In this document: one piece after another, positions 17,440 to 26,664 of the stretch
Layout of the letters: each line of letters starts with the position of its first letter
How positions within the stretch are numbered: the first letter of the stretch is position 1
Source: Mageeibacillus sp. UBA5770
Lineage (GTDB): Bacteria > Bacillota_A > Clostridia > Saccharofermentanales > Saccharofermentanaceae
Assembly: GCA_002418705.1 (NCBI GenBank)
Contig: DIEQ01000129.1
Location: forward strand, 1-49,559
Reading direction: 5' to 3'
DNA: 49,559 nt
Notes under the pieces: generated by a model
The model's input: only the letters and a program-made list of their open reading frames with translations
Database searches by the model: none
What the model was told of the DNA's origin: nothing
Position numbers and translations under genes: made by a program

Positions 17440-17485
17440 CGCGGCGCCAGGATCTGCGAACAGTATTCACATACTCGGCGCCGCG
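17440..17485 (-). promoter_or_regulatory. Strong GC-rich hairpin between binding-protein and ATPase genes
   Basis: Arms CGCGGCGCC (17440-17448) and GGCGCCGCG (17477-17485) are perfect inverted complements with a 28-base loop. The hairpin sits in the 188-bp gap between the binding protein and the rest of the importer operon. In such operons a hairpin here usually protects the upstream mRNA or terminates part of the transcripts, giving more binding protein than transporter. No long T run follows, so stabiliser or attenuator is likelier than a full terminator. Confidence 0.65.
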
Positions 17486-17555
17486 CATTTCGATCAAAAT
17501 TCTATTTCGTTTGCCGGCTTTAAGCCGTCGGATTTTATCAGGACCGATGTCTCAA

Positions 17556-18563
17556 TTAATACGTACGTGCATCAACAATAGCTTGTGTGATTGTGTCACA
17601 GTCAAACATTTCTTCTTTAACGTAGGCATTCTTCTCAACAGCCTCGCCGGCTGCAAGTTTGTTAATGAGCTCAACAATGCGTGGTCCATGGAGAGGATTG
17701 CACTCTACGTCAAGGTTGAATGTGCCCGCGAGAACATTCTCAAGTGCCCACTTGTTTGCATCAAAAGCGATAACCTTTACGTCGCCGGTCTTGCCGTATG
17801 TAATACCGGCAGCGTCCATAGCAGCGCAGGCGCCGCGAGCCATATTGTCATTCTCAGCGTATATAACATTGAATTCTGTACCGGAAGCGATAAGGTCAGC
17901 GACGGCCTGCTTGGCAAGAGTTTCGTCCCAGCCCTTCATGTTCTGGTTGAATACGATTGTCCAGCTGTTTGCCTTTGCGCCGTCTTCAATAGCTTTCGAG
18001 CGGCCGAGCTGAGCGGAAGACCCTGTGTCACCGCCAAGCACAACAATATTATAGGAATCAAGTGCCTGAGTCTTCAGCCAGTCAACAGCTTTCGTGCCTT
18101 CGGCTGCGAAATCAGAGCAGACCATTGCGGTGTAAAGGTCTTCTGACAAATCAAGTTTACGGTCAGCCATAATAAAGGGGATTCCGGCTTCCTTAGCGGC
18201 CTTTGCAACATCTTCCCAGCCTGCAGACTGAAGTCCTAAGACGACAAGATAGTCAACTTCTTCCTGAATCAGCTGCTGTGCCTGTGAGATCTGCTTAGCA
18301 TGGTCTCCCTCGCCGAAAACCATTTTTGTCTCAAAACCGGCTGCTGCGAAAGCCTCGTTGAATGACTTTGTGTTGGCCGTACGCCAGTCTGACTCGTTCG
18401 CGTTTGTCTGTACAACACCAACAACAAGCTTTTCGCCTGCCTTGGCAGTAGTCGCAGCGACGGTTCCGTCTGCCTTGGCTGTAGTTGCAGCAGCTGTCTT
18501 GCCGCATGCTGCAAGTGAGAATGCGAGTGTCAATACCAGAACTAAAGATAACAATTTCTTCAT
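17556..18563 (-). CDS. Sugar-binding lipoprotein of ABC importer (YtfQ-like)
   Basis: A 335-residue periplasmic-binding-protein type I (Peripla_BP_4). The signal ends LAFSLAACGK with the lipid Cys at 20, then a low-complexity A/T/K linker. Mature-domain motifs include NESDWRTANTKSFNEAF, DYLVVLGLQSAGWEDVAKAA, NIVVLGGDTGSSAQLGRSKA, NVIYAENDNMARGACAAMD and VECNPLHGPRIVELINKLAA. The family is the galactofuranose/YtfQ type. It delivers the sugar to the permeases encoded downstream. It is the first gene of the importer operon, with its own promoter region and an AGGAGG site seven bases before ATG. Confidence 0.92.
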   Translation of the reverse strand: MKKLLSLVLVLTLAFSLAACGKTAAATTAKADGTVAATTAKAGEKLVVGVVQTNANESDWRTANTKSFNEAFAAAGFETKMVFGEGDHAKQISQAQQLIQEEVDYLVVLGLQSAGWEDVAKAAKEAGIPFIMADRKLDLSEDLYTAMVCSDFAAEGTKAVDWLKTQALDSYNIVVLGGDTGSSAQLGRSKAIEDGAKANSWTIVFNQNMKGWDETLAKQAVADLIASGTEFNVIYAENDNMARGACAAMDAAGITYGKTGDVKVIAFDANKWALENVLAGTFNLDVECNPLHGPRIVELINKLAAGEAVEKNAYVKEEMFDCDTITQAIVDARTY

Positions 18564-18617
18564 GGATATCTCCTCCTACCTTCTTTAACCCAGATTGAGT
18601 TTCATATATGTAGGTGA

Positions 18618-18649
18618 AGTATATTAAAGTTATCCGCATAGAAATACGG
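18618..18649 (-). promoter_or_regulatory. Candidate activated promoter of the sugar importer operon
   Basis: On the minus strand TATACT (18618-18623) is a perfect -10 box about 55 bp before the binding-protein ATG. No -35 consensus lies 17 bp upstream. Instead the imperfect palindrome CCGTATTTCTATGCGG (18634-18649) covers that place. A promoter with a good -10 and no -35 fits activation by the nearby AraC-type response regulator. The palindrome as its binding site is inferred. Confidence 0.45.
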
Positions 18650-18752
18650 AAATTAATCCTGACTTTGTAGTTATTTTTACTGTGTTTCTTTTTCGATTCG
18701 TAACTGGTTAAGATTCCTATGATTTTTGTTTGATTTCTTACGTTTCTGAGTA

Positions 18753-18778
18753 TTTTGCAGCACGAATCTGCTGCAAAA
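18753..18778 (-). terminator. Hairpin after the sensor operon
   Basis: TTTTGCAGC (18753-18761) and GCTGCAAAA (18770-18778) form a perfect 9-bp stem with an 8-base loop, 50 bp after the stop of the second binding protein. It separates the regulator/kinase/binding-protein unit from the importer unit. The tail is only weakly T-rich, so termination may be partial. Confidence 0.6.
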
Positions 18779-18828
18779 GATATGCAATATACGCTTTTCT
18801 AATGCTATGCTATGGAATGAAAACAGGT

Positions 18829-19923
18829 CTAATAACTCCGTCCAATGCGCTCAGCAGCGGCATTTTCCGCTTCAAAAACCTGTCCTTCCACATAGGAAAT
18901 CTTATCAACCGCTTCCCCTTTTTCCAGACGTGCTATAATCTCAGCAATCAGCTGCCCCTGTAAAGGATTGCATTCAATGTCTACATTAATTAATCCGGCT
19001 TCCATCTTATCAAAGGCCTCCGATACCGCATCAAAGGAAATGATCGTGATCCTGCCGTTTACCCCGCAGGTTAATCCGGCTTCCTGTATTGCTTCTATGG
19101 CACCAAACGTCATGTCATCATTTTGTGAAACCAGGACATCAATATCATCAAATTCCAATAAATACTTCGCCATAACCTCCTTGCCCTTTGCTTTGGTAAA
19201 ATCACCGCTTTCATGTGCAAGAATATTCCAGTTATCATGACTTCGGGCTATATCCGCAAATCCTTGTGAACGGCCAATCTGAGCCGTCGAATGTAAGGTG
19301 CCTTCAAGGACAACAATATTAATGGCTTCCGTATTTTGTCCATTCTCATCTTGCGGTGCTGTTTCTTCCGGCAAAGATTCATTTCCCTGTGAAGCAGCAG
19401 CCGCGTTTTCTTGTTCCATCAGATATTTTTCCAGCCACAGTCCTGCCTTTTGGCCTTCTGCATACTTATCAGTGCCCACGGATGCGACATAAAGACTGTC
19501 ATCATTTGTTTCAATCATACGATCCACAATAATAACCGGAATACCTGCTTCCCCTGCTTCTGCAAGTACCGTATCCCATCCGGTTTCCGTAACCGGGGCA
19601 ATTAAAATATAATCTACCTCCTGAAAAATAAAGCTCCTTACATCCTTAATCTGGTTTTCCTGACTCTGCCTTCCATTCTGAAAAATCAATGAAAACCCAT
19701 TTTTTTCTATAAGGGCATTCTGGATAGATTTCGTATTCGCCGTACGCCAGTCTGATTCGGAACCAAGCTGGGAGAAACCGACAATAATCAAGTCAGAATC
19801 AATAGCATCTGTGCTTTCCGGCTCACCGTTCTGAAGATTCTTCAACGGACTCAGACTGCAGCCGGCAAGCGCTATCAACCCGACTAAGAAAATCCATAAT
19901 ATGACTTTAAAGTTTTTCTTCAT
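18829..19923 (-). CDS. Second sugar-binding lipoprotein, probably the sensor partner of the kinase
   Basis: ATG 19923 lies six bases after GAGG and overlaps the kinase stop by 17 bases. The 364-residue product has a lipoprotein signal ending GLIALAGCS (Cys 22) and a Peripla_BP type I fold. Shared motifs with the transport binding protein include SESDWRTANTKS, LEGTLHSTAQIGRSQGFADI, VLVSQNDDMTFGAIEAIQ and VDIECNPLQGQLIAEIIARL. An acidic, Ala/Gln-rich insert near residues 170-200 is absent from the transport protein. It is co-encoded with a YesM kinase and a YesN regulator, so it probably presents the sugar to the kinase rather than to the transporter. Confidence 0.88.
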   Translation of the reverse strand: MKKNFKVILWIFLVGLIALAGCSLSPLKNLQNGEPESTDAIDSDLIIVGFSQLGSESDWRTANTKSIQNALIEKNGFSLIFQNGRQSQENQIKDVRSFIFQEVDYILIAPVTETGWDTVLAEAGEAGIPVIIVDRMIETNDDSLYVASVGTDKYAEGQKAGLWLEKYLMEQENAAAASQGNESLPEETAPQDENGQNTEAINIVVLEGTLHSTAQIGRSQGFADIARSHDNWNILAHESGDFTKAKGKEVMAKYLLEFDDIDVLVSQNDDMTFGAIEAIQEAGLTCGVNGRITIISFDAVSEAFDKMEAGLINVDIECNPLQGQLIAEIIARLEKGEAVDKISYVEGQVFEAENAAAERIGRSY

Positions 19924-21409
19924 ATGCTGCCTCAATTCGCTCATTTTCCACGAGTCTTGCCGGAATTCTGATTATGGTGTCTGTGCCTTCTCCCTTTTTG
20001 CTGTGTATATCCAGCCCGTAGGTATTGCCATAGTTCAATTTAATCCGTTTATTGACATTTGCCAGGCCAAAACCGGTACTCTGCTCGCTGCCCGGCATTT
20101 CAATTTCTTTGCGCAAAGCAGTTAACTCCTCTTCATCCATGCCTATTCCGTTATCAATTACATGGAAGCAGATGATCTCATTCATTATTTCACCCGTTAC
20201 CGTTATTTTCCCTCTGGCCCTTAACATCTTAATACCATGGTAGAGAGAATTTTCAATGAGCGGCTGCAAGGTCAGCTTCAATATTTGATATCCGTACAGT
20301 TCTTCCGGGATATGAATCTCATAATCAAGGATATCTTTATAGCGTGACTGTTGTATCTGAAGATAACTTTTTATGTGGATTTCCTCTTCACGAATCGTAA
20401 TGAAATCTTTTCCCTTACTAACGGCAATCCGGAAAAACTCAGAAAGGGATACAACAATAGCGATAGCTTCTTCATTCTTATCCCCTTCTATCAGCCAGAT
20501 AATTGTATCTAATGTGTTATATAAAAAATGCGGATTAATCTGAGCCTGCAGAAGCTTTGATTCCATATTCCTTAAGTTCTCCTGTTCCAGCCGGATACTT
20601 CTCACCTGCTGTTCCAGTTTAAAAGCCATATCGTTAAAGCTATCGGACAATATTGACAATTCGTCATGACTTTCACAAGCTGACCTCGTTGTAAAATCTC
20701 CCTTGGCAACCAAAGCTGTCTTATCGCATAACATCCTTATGGGTTTTGTAATGCTGTCAGTTACGCGGATATTAACCAGAACGGATGCAACAATAATGGA
20801 AGCCAATGCCACAGTCATTGTCACAATTACATTCTTTACCTGCTCATTAAGGCTCTGTCTTATTTCTTCAAAATTCTGGGTTTCATAATAAATGTAATAC
20901 TGGATTTCTTCCTGAAAAAGTTCTGTCAGAATATAGATATCAGATTCCAGCATTTCTATGTTTTTCTCATAGTGGCCCGGCTGCTCCAGATTATCACGTA
21001 TTTCATTAATTCTAGCTTCCAGGGTATTAAGGTTAAGCAGAATGCGGTTAACCCAGTCAAGGCTTTCCCGGCTCGATGTTATTTCCCGCAGATTCGTAAA
21101 ACTGACTCTTGCGGCTTCTATCAGCGCATATGGATTTTTCAAATCGCTGTTTTCATCAATGGATTCGAAAGTTTCTGCTTCAACAACAATCTTATACATA
21201 CTTTCGTCCATTTCCTCTTTAAAATTGAGGTTATAATTATTAGCCGAAGTAATCCTTCGTACGATCGTATCATATGCCGTACTATAATTATGGAGGGCCG
21301 CAATCTGGTAAAGCGACAGAATAATCATCGGTATGATGATCACGGCGGCTACCAGGAACAGCTTCAGCCTTAACGGGTATTTGACAGGTTTTTCACTATT
21401 ATTTATCAT
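19907..21409 (-). CDS. Sensor histidine kinase, YesM/LytS-type (HisKA_4TM-less, with HAMP)
   Basis: A 500-residue kinase with TM1 near residues 16-38 and an extracytoplasmic helical domain of about 150 residues. TM2 is near 193-214, HAMP near 215-268. The PF06580-type His box QINPHFLYNTLDTIIW has His at about 294. The ATPase domain follows, with LTLQPLIENSLYHGIK (N box), VIDNGIGM (G1) and STGFGLANVNKRIKL (G2). The external domain should receive the signal from the lipoprotein encoded next. It overlaps the regulator gene by four bases, so the pair is coupled. Confidence 0.92.
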   Translation of the reverse strand: MINNSEKPVKYPLRLKLFLVAAVIIIPMIILSLYQIAALHNYSTAYDTIVRRITSANNYNLNFKEEMDESMYKIVVEAETFESIDENSDLKNPYALIEAARVSFTNLREITSSRESLDWVNRILLNLNTLEARINEIRDNLEQPGHYEKNIEMLESDIYILTELFQEEIQYYIYYETQNFEEIRQSLNEQVKNVIVTMTVALASIIVASVLVNIRVTDSITKPIRMLCDKTALVAKGDFTTRSACESHDELSILSDSFNDMAFKLEQQVRSIRLEQENLRNMESKLLQAQINPHFLYNTLDTIIWLIEGDKNEEAIAIVVSLSEFFRIAVSKGKDFITIREEEIHIKSYLQIQQSRYKDILDYEIHIPEELYGYQILKLTLQPLIENSLYHGIKMLRARGKITVTGEIMNEIICFHVIDNGIGMDEEELTALRKEIEMPGSEQSTGFGLANVNKRIKLNYGNTYGLDIHSKKGEGTDTIIRIPARLVENERIEAAYEEKL

Positions 21410-23025
21410 TCTTCACATTTACCCTGCAGCCTGTATTCCGACGGTGTGCAATTCTGAGTCTTTCTAAATATGTAACTAAAATAATGTGAATCCTGATATC
21501 CTACCAGAATTCCAATCTCGGTTATCTTTTTTCCCGAACACCGCAAATAGTCTTTCGCCTTCTCCATACGGATATTCGTCAGATACTCGATAAAGGTCAT
21601 CCCTGTTTCCTGATTGAAAAGTGAACTGAAATAATTGGGGCTGACATTAACCACAGCTGCAACCTTATCGAGCGTCAGGTCACTCATAATAAATTTAAGA
21701 TGTATATATTCCTTTGCCTTTTCAATAAGACCGGCGTATCTTTTCTGACTGTTCTGGTTACGCAGATCAATGGCTTCCTTGAGTACTGATTTATAGAATT
21801 CAGAGCACTTCTCCAGGCTCGAAAGCTGATCCGTGACACAATTCATGCTCTTTATAGTGCTTTCTATCTTTTCCTTCGGGTATTTAAAAGCTTTGATAAA
21901 TTTCATGATCACAGAACATCCGTCTAATATGACATAATGCCGAAAAAGAGCCGAACTCATCGCATTGGAACCGAATCCGTCAAAATAGCTGTCAACAAAT
22001 TCATCGACATCCTGTATTGTGCCCCTCTTCAGGAAATCTTCGAGCAGGTTCCTGTCATGCTTCTCAAGATTCAATTCGCTGACATTGATCCGGTTTCCGA
22101 TCTGCGCCTTAATATTGCTCACATCATGATAAGATAAGAACTGATCCTTGCTTTGAAAATAACGCAGGGAAAAAGCACTGTTTGCATCGAGATAGGATTG
22201 CTGCAGGTCACGGACACGATGAACATTCCTGCCAATTCCGCCAAAATAATGTGCCTTGCCTTCACATATTCCAATTAGTAAATGACACAGTTCCCGGGTT
22301 AATTCATCAATCCGCATTTCATTTTCTCCGAGAAGGATAAAAGCCCAGCCATCCATACCTCGTTCAAATACCTTTATGTCAGGAAAATCCTTCAGGGCCT
22401 GCGTCATTCGTGCTTCACACTGCACGATCTCATTCGAGTATTCGTACATATCCTCCGGCACTTTGAATTGAAACAGCATAACGCAAAAAACACTTGCCAT
22501 CATGTTGATTCCAAGTTCCTCTTCCTGCTCAATAATCTGTGAAAGTGACAGTCCCCCGCTGACTAAGGCATTAAAAAAGTCTTTTCTTTTTTCACCTTGT
22601 TTCTGATACACCAAAAGCTGATACTGTTCCAGTATCCCTTTTTCCTTCCGTTCCTTATCAATTGCCGCAGCTGCATTTTTCACTGCGGTCACCAGCTTAA
22701 TTGACGTTACCGGTTTAAGCAGATATTCGCTGACACCGATATCAATCGCCTGCTGTGCATATCCAAAATCACTGTAACCGCTGATAATAATAATTTTGAG
22801 TTTTGGCATATCTTTTTTTAATAATTTACTTAGTTCAAGACCGTCCATGAACGGCATTTTTATATCTGTAATCAGAATATCCGGCTGTTCCCTTAAAATC
22901 ATCGGATAAGCCAATTCACCGTCACTAACATCCCCGACAATTTCGAAGCCTTCTTCCAGATGAATTTTGTTCTTGATACCTTCACGTATAACAATTTCAT
23001 CTTCCACCAAGAAAACCTTATACAT
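21406..23025 (-). CDS. Response regulator with AraC-type output (YesN-like)
   Basis: A 539-residue regulator. The receiver domain (1-120) shows acidic residues VEDE at 7-10, the phospho-acceptor Asp54 in LITDIKMPFMDG, and Lys104 in YLLKPV. A middle region of about 300 residues is helical and poorly conserved. The last 100 residues are an AraC helix-turn-helix pair (LTLDKVAAVVNVSPNYFSSL, GMTFIEYLTNIRMEKAKDYL, GYQDSHYFSYIFRKTQNCTP). The start follows GGGGGG by four bases. It should activate the sugar importer promoter, and perhaps its own, when phosphorylated by the adjacent kinase. Confidence 0.93.
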   Translation of the reverse strand: MYKVFLVEDEIVIREGIKNKIHLEEGFEIVGDVSDGELAYPMILREQPDILITDIKMPFMDGLELSKLLKKDMPKLKIIIISGYSDFGYAQQAIDIGVSEYLLKPVTSIKLVTAVKNAAAAIDKERKEKGILEQYQLLVYQKQGEKRKDFFNALVSGGLSLSQIIEQEEELGINMMASVFCVMLFQFKVPEDMYEYSNEIVQCEARMTQALKDFPDIKVFERGMDGWAFILLGENEMRIDELTRELCHLLIGICEGKAHYFGGIGRNVHRVRDLQQSYLDANSAFSLRYFQSKDQFLSYHDVSNIKAQIGNRINVSELNLEKHDRNLLEDFLKRGTIQDVDEFVDSYFDGFGSNAMSSALFRHYVILDGCSVIMKFIKAFKYPKEKIESTIKSMNCVTDQLSSLEKCSEFYKSVLKEAIDLRNQNSQKRYAGLIEKAKEYIHLKFIMSDLTLDKVAAVVNVSPNYFSSLFNQETGMTFIEYLTNIRMEKAKDYLRCSGKKITEIGILVGYQDSHYFSYIFRKTQNCTPSEYRLQGKCEE

Positions 23026-23370
23026 AATTCCCCCCGAAAAAGTACATAAAATAAATATTTCGAATTTTATTCCATGATCTGAATTAATAATCAGATCATT
23101 TGCTGCGAGCTTAACTTGACCTGGCAGGTTCTATATTGGTAACAAGCCAATCATACCATAATGTTTTCCAACATCCGTAAAAAGTCTTACCTGAACGGAT
23201 TATTATCTAAAGCTCTGAATATCAGCTCCAAATGTGTGAAATGATTTATCGAATTGCAAGTCAGAAACTTGTACGCGATAACAAGTTTCTGGTTTCCGAG
23301 TCATAAACTATTGACTTCTGGTTTTAGGGAGGCATAATGGAAATAGAAGATGTGCAAGGAGGCTTGAATC
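23026..23370. other. Divergent control region with two palindromes and a promoter
   Basis: The region separates the response-regulator gene (-) from the DUF4143 ATPase (+). ATGATCTGA (23074-23082) and TCAGATCAT (23091-23099) form a 9-bp inverted repeat about 50 bp before the regulator start, a candidate operator. CAGAAACTTGT (23262-23272) and ACAAGTTTCTG (23281-23291) form a perfect 11-bp repeat with an 8-base loop. It is followed by TTGACT (23311-23316), a 17-bp spacer and ATAATG (23334-23339), a promoter for the ATPase. No gene was seen. Confidence 0.65.
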
Positions 23371-24600
23371 ATGGCTGAACGCATTAACAGACCTGAGTAC
23401 CTGCATCAGCTGATTGAACACAAGGACGTCGATTTGGTTAAAATCGTGACCGGTATACGCAGATGCGGCAAATCTACACTGCTTGATTTGTACCACGATT
23501 ATTTGCTATCCGCCGGAGTTCCGGAGGATAGAATCATTCACATGAATATGGAGTCCCTAAAATACAAAGAACTGACTGACTATATCGCGTTCTATATTTA
23601 TGTACGGGCGAAGCTTGTAAGCAGCGGGAAATCTTATCTGATTTTCGATGAGCTGCAAATGGTAAGCGGCTGGGAAAAGGCGATAGAGTCATTCCGGCTT
23701 GATTTTGACGTAGACATTTACATTACCGGCTCAAATGCTTATTTATTATCCACAGAGTTTTCTACCCTGCTTTCCGGGCGATATGTTGAAATCCGTATGC
23801 TGCCTTTGTCTTTTAAAGAATTTCTCACCTTTTACGATTTCAATCGCGACGTCACAACGGAGGATAAATTCCAAAAGTATCTCCAGTTTGGCGGTATGCC
23901 TGTCTTGCGGCAGTATAATTTTAACGAGGCGCGAAGCAATGAGGCACTCGAGGGAATTTATGCAACGGTCGTGCTGCGCGATGTTCTGCAAAGAAATATT
24001 TCTTCCGACCAGAATACCCTAAACAAGATTGTTCTATTCCTATGCTCCAACATTGGAAGCATCACCTCGCCAAACAATATAGGTAATGTTCTGTCCGGAG
24101 AGGGCACGATTGAGAGCAAGAAAAGCAAGAACATCGCGGGGAAAACGGTAGATAAGTATATCTCCATGCTGCAAAGCGCCTTCGTATTTTATTCAGTCAG
24201 CAGATACGACATCAAAGGCAAGCAAATATTGAAAACGCTCGAAAAAAATTACATCATCGACCTGGGTTTTCGGAATATGCTGCTTGGCTACCGTGATGCA
24301 GATCGCGGCCATATCCTTGAGAACGTTGTTTTTCTGGAGCTTATCCGCCGGGATTACCGTGTCTATATCGGCAAGGTCGGCGAGAGTGAAGTGGATTTTG
24401 TTGCGGAGAAACCGGACGGGAAGCTGTATATCCAGGTGACAGAAGCCATGTCCACGGAAGAAGTCCGGGAACGCGAACTGCGGCCGCTCAAGCTGATACA
24501 GGACAATTATGAGAAAACTATATTGTCGATGGACAAGAGCTATATCAGTTCTTACGATGGAATTAAGGTCGTAAACCTTATCGACTGGCTGATATCATAA
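23371..24600 (+). CDS. DUF4143-family AAA-type ATPase
   Basis: A 409-residue protein with AAGGAGG eight bases before ATG. The N-terminal P-loop domain has KIVTGIRRCGKSTLL (Walker A, near residue 30), YLIFDELQM (Walker B, near 89) and DVDIYITGSNAYLLS (sensor region). GRYVEIRMLPLSFKEFLTF is the typical signature of this family. The C-terminal DUF4143 domain contains GKVGESEVDFVAEKPDGKLY and IQVTEAMSTEEVRERELRPL, which resembles a restriction-endonuclease-like fold. These ATPases are common in accessory regions and their role is not settled. A fragment of a second copy is at 9908-10110. Confidence 0.9.
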   Translation: MAERINRPEYLHQLIEHKDVDLVKIVTGIRRCGKSTLLDLYHDYLLSAGVPEDRIIHMNMESLKYKELTDYIAFYIYVRAKLVSSGKSYLIFDELQMVSGWEKAIESFRLDFDVDIYITGSNAYLLSTEFSTLLSGRYVEIRMLPLSFKEFLTFYDFNRDVTTEDKFQKYLQFGGMPVLRQYNFNEARSNEALEGIYATVVLRDVLQRNISSDQNTLNKIVLFLCSNIGSITSPNNIGNVLSGEGTIESKKSKNIAGKTVDKYISMLQSAFVFYSVSRYDIKGKQILKTLEKNYIIDLGFRNMLLGYRDADRGHILENVVFLELIRRDYRVYIGKVGESEVDFVAEKPDGKLYIQVTEAMSTEEVRERELRPLKLIQDNYEKTILSMDKSYISSYDGIKVVNLIDWLIS

Positions 24601-24716
24601 CCTCAAAACATAATTGCAATTCAACTTTTTTTCAACTTTCTTTTTCTGAAAATGATGTCGTTAAGACCCCGCTGGCACTTGGGAGGAACGCAGTTATCTT
24701 TGACAGGCATCATTAT

Positions 24717-25154
24717 TTAGTCATTAATCGCTTCAACACCGAGTCTTTTAAGATTTTCAAGATGATCTCTCATATGTTTCAGTTCTTCCGGAGAATGTCC
24801 GTCCCAGTCTGATACTTCACCCACTACTCTCAATGGTTCGCTGCTGCGGTATGATCTTGTGGGATTTCCCGGAAATCTTTTGTCTGTCAGGTTTGGATCA
24901 TCCACTATGAATCCCGTCGGCTCTACTATATAAATATGACCGGGTTCCTCACCAACAGCGAGTTCGGCTCCCCATTTAGCTGCATCAAGAGTCGCTGTTA
25001 AATAGACAAAATTTGCATTCTTCCTCTCACCATAATTTGAACTATTCCCAGGTTCTAACAAATCCCCAATGTTCAAGTTCGCTTTTGAACCATGATAGAA
25101 AGGACCGGAGTCCAAAGCTTTGTAGTTTTCATTTGTAGAATTCAATAAAGCCAC
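24717..25154 (-). CDS. arr: Rifampin ADP-ribosyltransferase (Arr family), copy A
   Basis: About 145 residues. Arr proteins inactivate rifamycins by moving ADP-ribose from NAD+ to the drug. The signature GPFYHGSKANLNIGDLLEPG is present, with the expected His, followed by ANFVYLTATLDAAKWGAELA (Tyr), the Asp of DPNLTDKRFPGNPTRSYRSS, and EPLRVVGEVSDWDGHSPEEL. A GTG at 25154 sits almost on the AAAGGA site, so TTG at 25145 may be the true start. A second, different arr lies 3.4 kb away. Full length; it should be active unless expression is poor. Confidence 0.92.
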   Translation of the reverse strand: MALLNSTNENYKALDSGPFYHGSKANLNIGDLLEPGNSSNYGERKNANFVYLTATLDAAKWGAELAVGEEPGHIYIVEPTGFIVDDPNLTDKRFPGNPTRSYRSSEPLRVVGEVSDWDGHSPEELKHMRDHLENLKRLGVEAIND

Positions 25155-25200
25155 ATCCTTTCAGGGGGCAAATCATAAACCAACTTAGGGGAAATGTCGG

Positions 25201-25309
25201 TTACTTCACAATCAATGCGACCCGCGCCTCGCCTGTAGCAATTGAATTGCCCGAAATCGAGATGGCGGAGCAGTTCGTTTCTTTGAGGCTGTATTGTCTA
25301 GAGTTCTTC
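25201..25309 (-). pseudogene. 3' remnant of the unknown cassette gene (copy 2 of 10376-10825)
   Basis: The minus frame reads RQYSLKETNCSAISISGNSI, then ATGEARVALIVK and a TAA at 25201-25203. It matches the end of the 10376-10825 product with three conservative changes. A deletion joins the middle of the gene to the sequence that lies before its start in copy 1, so the first three quarters are gone. Confidence 0.85.
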
Positions 25310-25476
25310 TCTTTCCGGACGGATAAGAGCAGAATCTGCCCAACAGCACGGTCATATCATTATATATGGTTCATACTTTAACATCAGTTACGACTTTTTT
25401 CCCTTCGTTAAATGAGACGAACAGAGATGGCCGCCGGGGGGGGATGGAGCACCATCACCTCGTAATCATTTTTCTT
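25310..25476. other. Intergenic remainder of duplication copy 2
   Basis: The first 40 bases match the sequence upstream of the 10376-10825 gene (10838 onward). The rest has no counterpart in copy 1. It includes a short minus frame reading FVSFNEGKKVVTDVKV before a stop, which could be a scrap of another gene, and a run of eight G at 25436-25443. Nothing functional could be identified. Confidence 0.45.
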
Positions 25477-26277
25477 CTATTCAACAGTCGATAGTTCTTG
25501 AAACGTGTCATCAAGCCAGTCTTTGAACGATTCATAGCTGACAGGCATGCCTGAACTAGTCCAATCGCCATCTGTTATCACAGTAGGAATTTCTGCAGTT
25601 CCGCCAATTATCATATCCGCTTTTAAAATTTCACCCGTTTTTGCATTTACAATATAAATAAATAAATCACGTCTATATGTAGTTAGCGTCTTACCACCTG
25701 TATATTGATAAGTACCATTTTCATTATATTCTTCTTGAACAACAACATACAATGAGGCGTCATCTAATGTTGAAGCAGCCAAGCTTGCCGGAAGCATGTC
25801 ATTCCATTCGTGGTATCTGAATAAATTTTTGTTATTTTTATTAGGATTAGCTGTGAATTGTAATTCATGTTCAATGATAAAGAGCTTAAATGGCCCGGAT
25901 TCTTTGCTATCATAAACCGCTGCTTCATTGACTATATTATCCATAGCTGCAAGTGCTATTAATGCTTCATCCACAAATCTACCTTCGGGGCACTGCTCTA
26001 AGTAGCCTTTATAAGCGTTTATGGCATCGTTCATCTCCATACATTCCCTCGCCACTTCTATATATGCTAAATCTAATTGTACACGCGCTTCCTCCGCATA
26101 TTTGCCCTCTGGATATTCTGATAAATATTCCGTGTTACGTTCAATAATCTCCTCATTCGTAGCACTGTCTTTTGCATAGTTAATTGCTCTCTGTTCGCCA
26201 CATCCGCAAAGAGCTATTAAGGCAATAAGAATTACTAAGGTTAATGCAATCAATTTCGAATTCTTAAAGTTAAACAT
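25477..26277 (-). CDS. Lipoprotein with TPR-like repeats (duplicated cassette, copy 2)
   Basis: A 266-residue paralogue of the 10889-11671 product. The signal (LIALTLVILIALIALCGCGE) and lipobox are almost identical. Repeats are TEYLSEYPEGKYAEEARVQL and YLEQCPEGRFVDEALIALAA. The C-terminus PVSYESFKDWLDDTFQELST is conserved, while the central beta-rich part has diverged strongly. This pattern suggests both copies are under selection for the anchor, repeats and tail, with a variable central domain. Its upstream neighbour in the operon is dead here, but the Cys-motif protein further upstream is intact. Confidence 0.8.
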   Translation of the reverse strand: MFNFKNSKLIALTLVILIALIALCGCGEQRAINYAKDSATNEEIIERNTEYLSEYPEGKYAEEARVQLDLAYIEVARECMEMNDAINAYKGYLEQCPEGRFVDEALIALAAMDNIVNEAAVYDSKESGPFKLFIIEHELQFTANPNKNNKNLFRYHEWNDMLPASLAASTLDDASLYVVVQEEYNENGTYQYTGGKTLTTYRRDLFIYIVNAKTGEILKADMIIGGTAEIPTVITDGDWTSSGMPVSYESFKDWLDDTFQELSTVE

Positions 26278-26309
26278 ATTGCTCTCTCCTTTGGAAGCCC
26301 TGTCAGCGC

Positions 26310-26527
26310 TTGCTTTTGGAAGCTTCTAACCTTGCTAACACAAGGAAAAGGTTATTTCAAGAATCGCGGCAATTACCCAGAGAGGACGTATGCCAGCCGT
26401 CTTGCCGGGAACAAATTCCGGATTGTCGAGATTCTCCGATCATGACGAATGCTTTTTCAATATCAGAAAACGCGTCTGAGGGGGATTTTTCATAGATAAA
26501 CTCCCTATCGGTTTAAAAAGCAGCCAT
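26310..26527 (-). pseudogene. Remnant of the two-TM membrane protein (copy 2 of 11697-12203)
   Basis: Blocks of this stretch align with the start, middle and end of the 11697-12203 gene. Two internal pieces are missing: about 100 bp covering the C-terminal helices and about 190 bp covering the soluble domain. An extra T after the fourth codon creates an early TAA. The ribosome site before the ATG at 26527 is preserved. The gene is clearly dead. Confidence 0.88.
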
Positions 26528-26664
26528 AATGCACATCCTTTCTAGTTTATAAACCAGCTATAAATTGTTGATTGGATAATATTGTTATTGATGGTGCCCC
26601 ATAACTTATCCAGAATCAGTATTAGTTTTTGTTCATAATATTTCCCTATCAGGTCACTCGTGCG

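Noticed and set aside
25436..25443. Run of eight G
   Set aside because: Single short run with no start codon or repeat context; more likely slippage or sequencing noise than phase variation.
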